DNA from: Heterotrichella gracilis | Lineage: Eukaryota > Sar > Xanthophyceae > Tribonematales > Xanthonemataceae | Reading direction: 5' to 3' | Length of the DNA: 30,946 nt | Assembly: GCA_032358255.1 (NCBI GenBank) | Contig: JAULBX010028305.1 | Span: forward strand, 1-30,946 | Shown here: in pieces, positions 27,970 through 30,946 of the stretch | How positions within the stretch are numbered: position 1 is the stretch's first letter | How the letters are laid out: every line of letters begins with the position of its first letter | The notes under the pieces: generated by a model | What the model saw: only the letters and a program-made list of their open reading frames with translations | Told to the model about the DNA's origin: nothing | Database searches by the model: none | Position numbers and translations under genes: made by a program

Positions 27970-30649
27970 ATGTCGCAGCTACCCCTGCCACCCCTCCTCT
28001 GCGTAGTGCTTATGCTATGGGTGCTGTGTGTAAGCACCGGTACCAGTTACCACATGCATGCATATGGCAACATACTGTCGCCGCAGTCACCCACCCCACC
28101 CGAGGGCCTCAGCTTCGTCATGCCGCCAGGTGTCGGCAAAGAATCGCACAACCCAGGTGGGGCACTTCGGGCACAACCCAGGTGGGGCACAACCCCTGCA
28201 CCTTGCCTTCTATGCTCTCTGGCTCGAACCCTAGTGCATGGTCTCCCTTGCCGCCTCTGCCTGCGTGGTCCGGAATCCTGGGCAACTCCTATCTTATCCA
28301 AGGTCTCTGCACGTAGATCCTGTTGTTATTGTGCACTTCGTGATGCCAGTGTCAGCTGTGAAGGTGATGTAGCTGTGCAAGTGGAGGTGGTTCAATTAGT
28401 ATCTCCTGACAAGCCCAAGCTATCCAACTGTTGTTAGTGCCAATACCTACAATCCCTGTGTCTTGACTTGTCTCTGTCACTCCAAAGTGACATTTGCGTA
28501 GCCACATCACACGTGGGATGACAAGCCTAGGCTCCCTGTGGGCGAGGCACACACCATACCTTGCTTGCCAATTCTTTTATATCATTTATTTTCAGGTGTG
28601 GATGCCAGCGCTTGCAACTATGGAGGTGCAGACCTCACGCCCTTTGCGCCAAGTGCCGCATACCCGAGGTTCCTCATTCTTGGAGCACAAAAGGCGGGCA
28701 CAACTGCCCTCCACGCCATTTTGAGGCAGCACCCAAGCATGATACCCGCAACCAGGTGGGTAAATCACACCGTTTTGCCTCATTTTCAGAAGAAGCATAA
28801 TGTATACAATATGACCCTTGCATGGTCCATAAAATACTACTGTGAATATTGGAAGCTGTTCCTGGTATACGCTGATCATTAGCACCCGCCGGGCATATTA
28901 CATGGCCTAATTACAGGTTGTCCTACTGCTGCATGGGTTAGTTTGTTTCCTGACTCAGTTTATTTGTCACATTTTACAGTTGCATTGTTCTGCCTTTGCA
29001 GGCGATGGTACTGCCGCGACCGTAGAGAAGAAACCAAGGAGGAGCATTTCTTCAGCGCCATGCACGTGACCCAATTCAACCTCACCTCCTATGTGGAGTC
29101 ATGGGAAGATGGGCCTCTCCACATGGCTAAGGGTGACGTGCTATTCGAGGCCACCCCCAATTACTTGGACTTTGCCCACACTCCCTGCCGCGTCAGGTAC
29201 TTTACAGTTTTTTTAAAAAAAGTTTATTGATATATATAAAAAAATCTCCTAACTTTTATATGTATCTATGAAATTTAGGAGGAACAGCGTGCAGGAGATA
29301 ATGCCCTTTTGTGTGCTTGCCCCTCTTTCACGACCAACGTACCTGTTGATGGCAGGCTGCTATGTATTATACACATCGGTTATTGGTTAGATTTTATTCA
29401 CTCATTAAATATTTGCGTTCCAGCAACAATACAGCCAGGTTAGCATGCAGCCCTAAGTGCCATGCGCCAACCAGCCTGTCCTAGCAATGGATTGCACCGG
29501 CATAATAATTGGTGTGATTACATAAAAAGCCATATGCATCTCTACCCTAGAGGTGGTTCAAACAGTGCCAGGAAAGAGCTGCTTGGCGCTGCATGTGCAA
29601 GACTGACTGGCTGTTGATATTATGTTGGAATGCATGTTACTAATGACTCACTAACTATGTCTACCCTACAATCACTTTTAATCAAAATTGCCCGTGCCAG
29701 GCACCTCATGCCCGACGCCCGGCTGCTCATCACCCTCAGAGACCCTGTGGCCCGGAGCTACTCCCAGTACAACATGATGAAGCGCAAGTGCCAGGCCACC
29801 TACCACGCCCACATCGTGACTGCTGAAATGTGTGCTGGGATCGAAAAGGGCTTTTATCACCTGGTGTCCCGTGAGGCGCATGTGCTGAATGTCACCGGGT
29901 GCCTGTTCAATGGCCGAGAACCGGAAAGAAGCTGGGGAGCGTGCTTTGGGTAAGTGGGTAGTCGCAGGGTTGATGTCACCAGTGAATTGAAATACTACCA
30001 CCAAGGGCTTACGTAGTGTGCAACATCTTTCTGTCTAGCTCAACTGAAATAATCCAAAAAATATGATGCATGCCAGGCTTTCCTTGTGATGCACAACTTG
30101 AGGAAACACATAAAACAATCAAAAATCTGGCTCAGTATTTTTTCAATGTGCGTGGGAGCTCACCTTGAGCTTCCGTGTGTGGTCCGCAGGGGGTGCCTGC
30201 GTGACCACCGCACCATCACGAGTTGCAGATTCATGGAAACTGCAAGGCAAATCTGCAACGCAACGGAGGTTGCAGACGAAATAATGGGCACCCTGATTAT
30301 CAAGAGCCTCTACGCAGCCCAGCTCGCTTGGTGGCTGACCTTCTTCCCTCCCCAGCAAATTTACGTCACCTTCCTTGAAGACCTAGAGTCAGATGCGGTT
30401 GGGACAGCCAATGGCATATTGTCGTGGCTCCAGGTGTCGCCCCCCTTGATGCCAGTCAACATGACGCAAACCAAGGTATTTGTAGGCAATTACAGTGACG
30501 AGCCTGATTTGGGGCAGGCGTTTGAGTTGCTGCGGGACGTGTATTCCAAACCAAACCGGGATTTGGCGGCATTGCTGAGTTGGATGGGGGTGCATAGCCT
30601 GCCTCGCTGGTTGGCCCAACCAACTGATCTGGTTGGCTCCACCAGCTGA
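27970..30649 (+). CDS. Type II membrane sulfotransferase (heparan-sulfate-sulfotransferase-like), complete, five exons
   Basis: Exons 27970-28129, 28596-28755, 29002-29196, 29701-29949 and 30190-30649 join in agreeing phases into 407 aa. The first in-frame ATG starts a hydrophobic segment (LPPLLCVVLMLWVLCVS, about 6-22), a Golgi-type signal anchor. RFLILGAQKAGTTALHAIL (78-96) holds the 5'-phosphosulfate loop GAQKAGTT (83-90). KEEHFF (119-124) and EATPNYL (156-162) match motifs of the NDST/3-O-sulfotransferase-like group. LLITLRDPVARSYSQYNM (180-197) is the 3'-phosphate site with R185 and S193 both present. FFPPQQIYVTFLEDLESD in the last exon matches the C-terminal fp-x-x-q-i-l-v-l-x-x-E-d-L. 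All catalytic motifs are kept, so it should be an active PAPS-dependent enzyme acting in the Golgi lumen, substrate unknown. Two N-glycosylation sequons (NLT, NVT) lie in the lumenal part. Confidence 0.88.
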
Positions 30650-30946
30650 CTGGTTGGATGCTGCAAAGTACACCTCACGGTGTATTGTAGTCTATGTTGG
30701 GGCCTATATTGTACATTTCATCTCAGAGGGGCAACTCAATTGCCAATTGGCGCACAAGGACCACCCCTGCAGGCGATGTCTGGAATTTGGTAAACCTGCC
30801 TGCAGCTGCAATTTTCATAGCAAGTGGCATGTGTTTGCAAGCAGCGGCCTGTCCTAGGTTTCATAATGTTAGAGATCGAGGAGCTAATGGACACAGCGAA
30901 GCTGGCATACTGGAGATCAAACACAGTCAATGCGAGTAGAAAAACT
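30650..30946. other. 3' flank of second sulfotransferase
   Basis: No gene is seen to the end of the window. Around the stop codon, CTGGTTGG/CCAACC repeats (about 30607-30658) form overlapping short inverted repeats that may fold in the transcript 3' end. Confidence 0.4.

Overview
The window is nuclear DNA of an intron-rich eukaryote, most likely a green alga. The evidence is spliceosomal genes with GT-AG introns, GC-rich exons in AT-richer flanks, and scattered plant/algal-type telomere motifs (CCCTAAA/TTTAGGG) inside introns. A prasinophyte-like alga with a repeat-rich genome would fit, but the species is inference. No bacterial operons, CRISPR arrays or rRNA were seen.

Layout, with exon phases checked by hand. 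(1) 1-158, minus: remnant of a LINE-type reverse transcriptase. (2) 363-1487, plus: last three exons of a sodium:solute symporter. (3) 3440-6017, minus: four-exon DUF5672 protein with a membrane-anchor-like N-terminus. (4) 7099-11046, plus: complete seven-exon secretory sulfotransferase-like protein (428 aa), head-to-head with gene 3. (5) 11995-13062, minus: three-exon organelle-targeted-looking Sel1-repeat protein (140 aa). (6) 14424-26623, plus: complete 21-exon MOV10/SDE3-type RNA helicase (1597 aa) with a proline/glycine-rich N-terminal extension. (7) 27970-30649, plus: complete five-exon type II membrane sulfotransferase of the heparan-sulfate-sulfotransferase-like kind (407 aa).

The most striking signal is not a gene. 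Most introns carry one to three decayed, same-strand copies ('junction echoes') of the neighbouring exon-intron junction: a piece of exon edge plus the splice site and some intron, often next to telomere-like CCCTAAA runs. They occur in all genes with enough intron in view, on either side of an exon. One case duplicates the entire terminal exon past the stop codon. They look like recurrent local tandem duplications, possibly tied to break repair, that lengthen introns and leave many near-cognate splice sites.

Functionally, two sulfotransferases and a DUF5672 protein (a family I regard as glycosyltransferase-like) would fit synthesis of sulfated glycans in the secretory pathway. The helicase would act in RNA silencing or RNA turnover in the cytoplasm. 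The two sulfotransferase genes share a TGACGTCA palindrome and ATGCATGCAT runs at similar distances upstream of their start codons.
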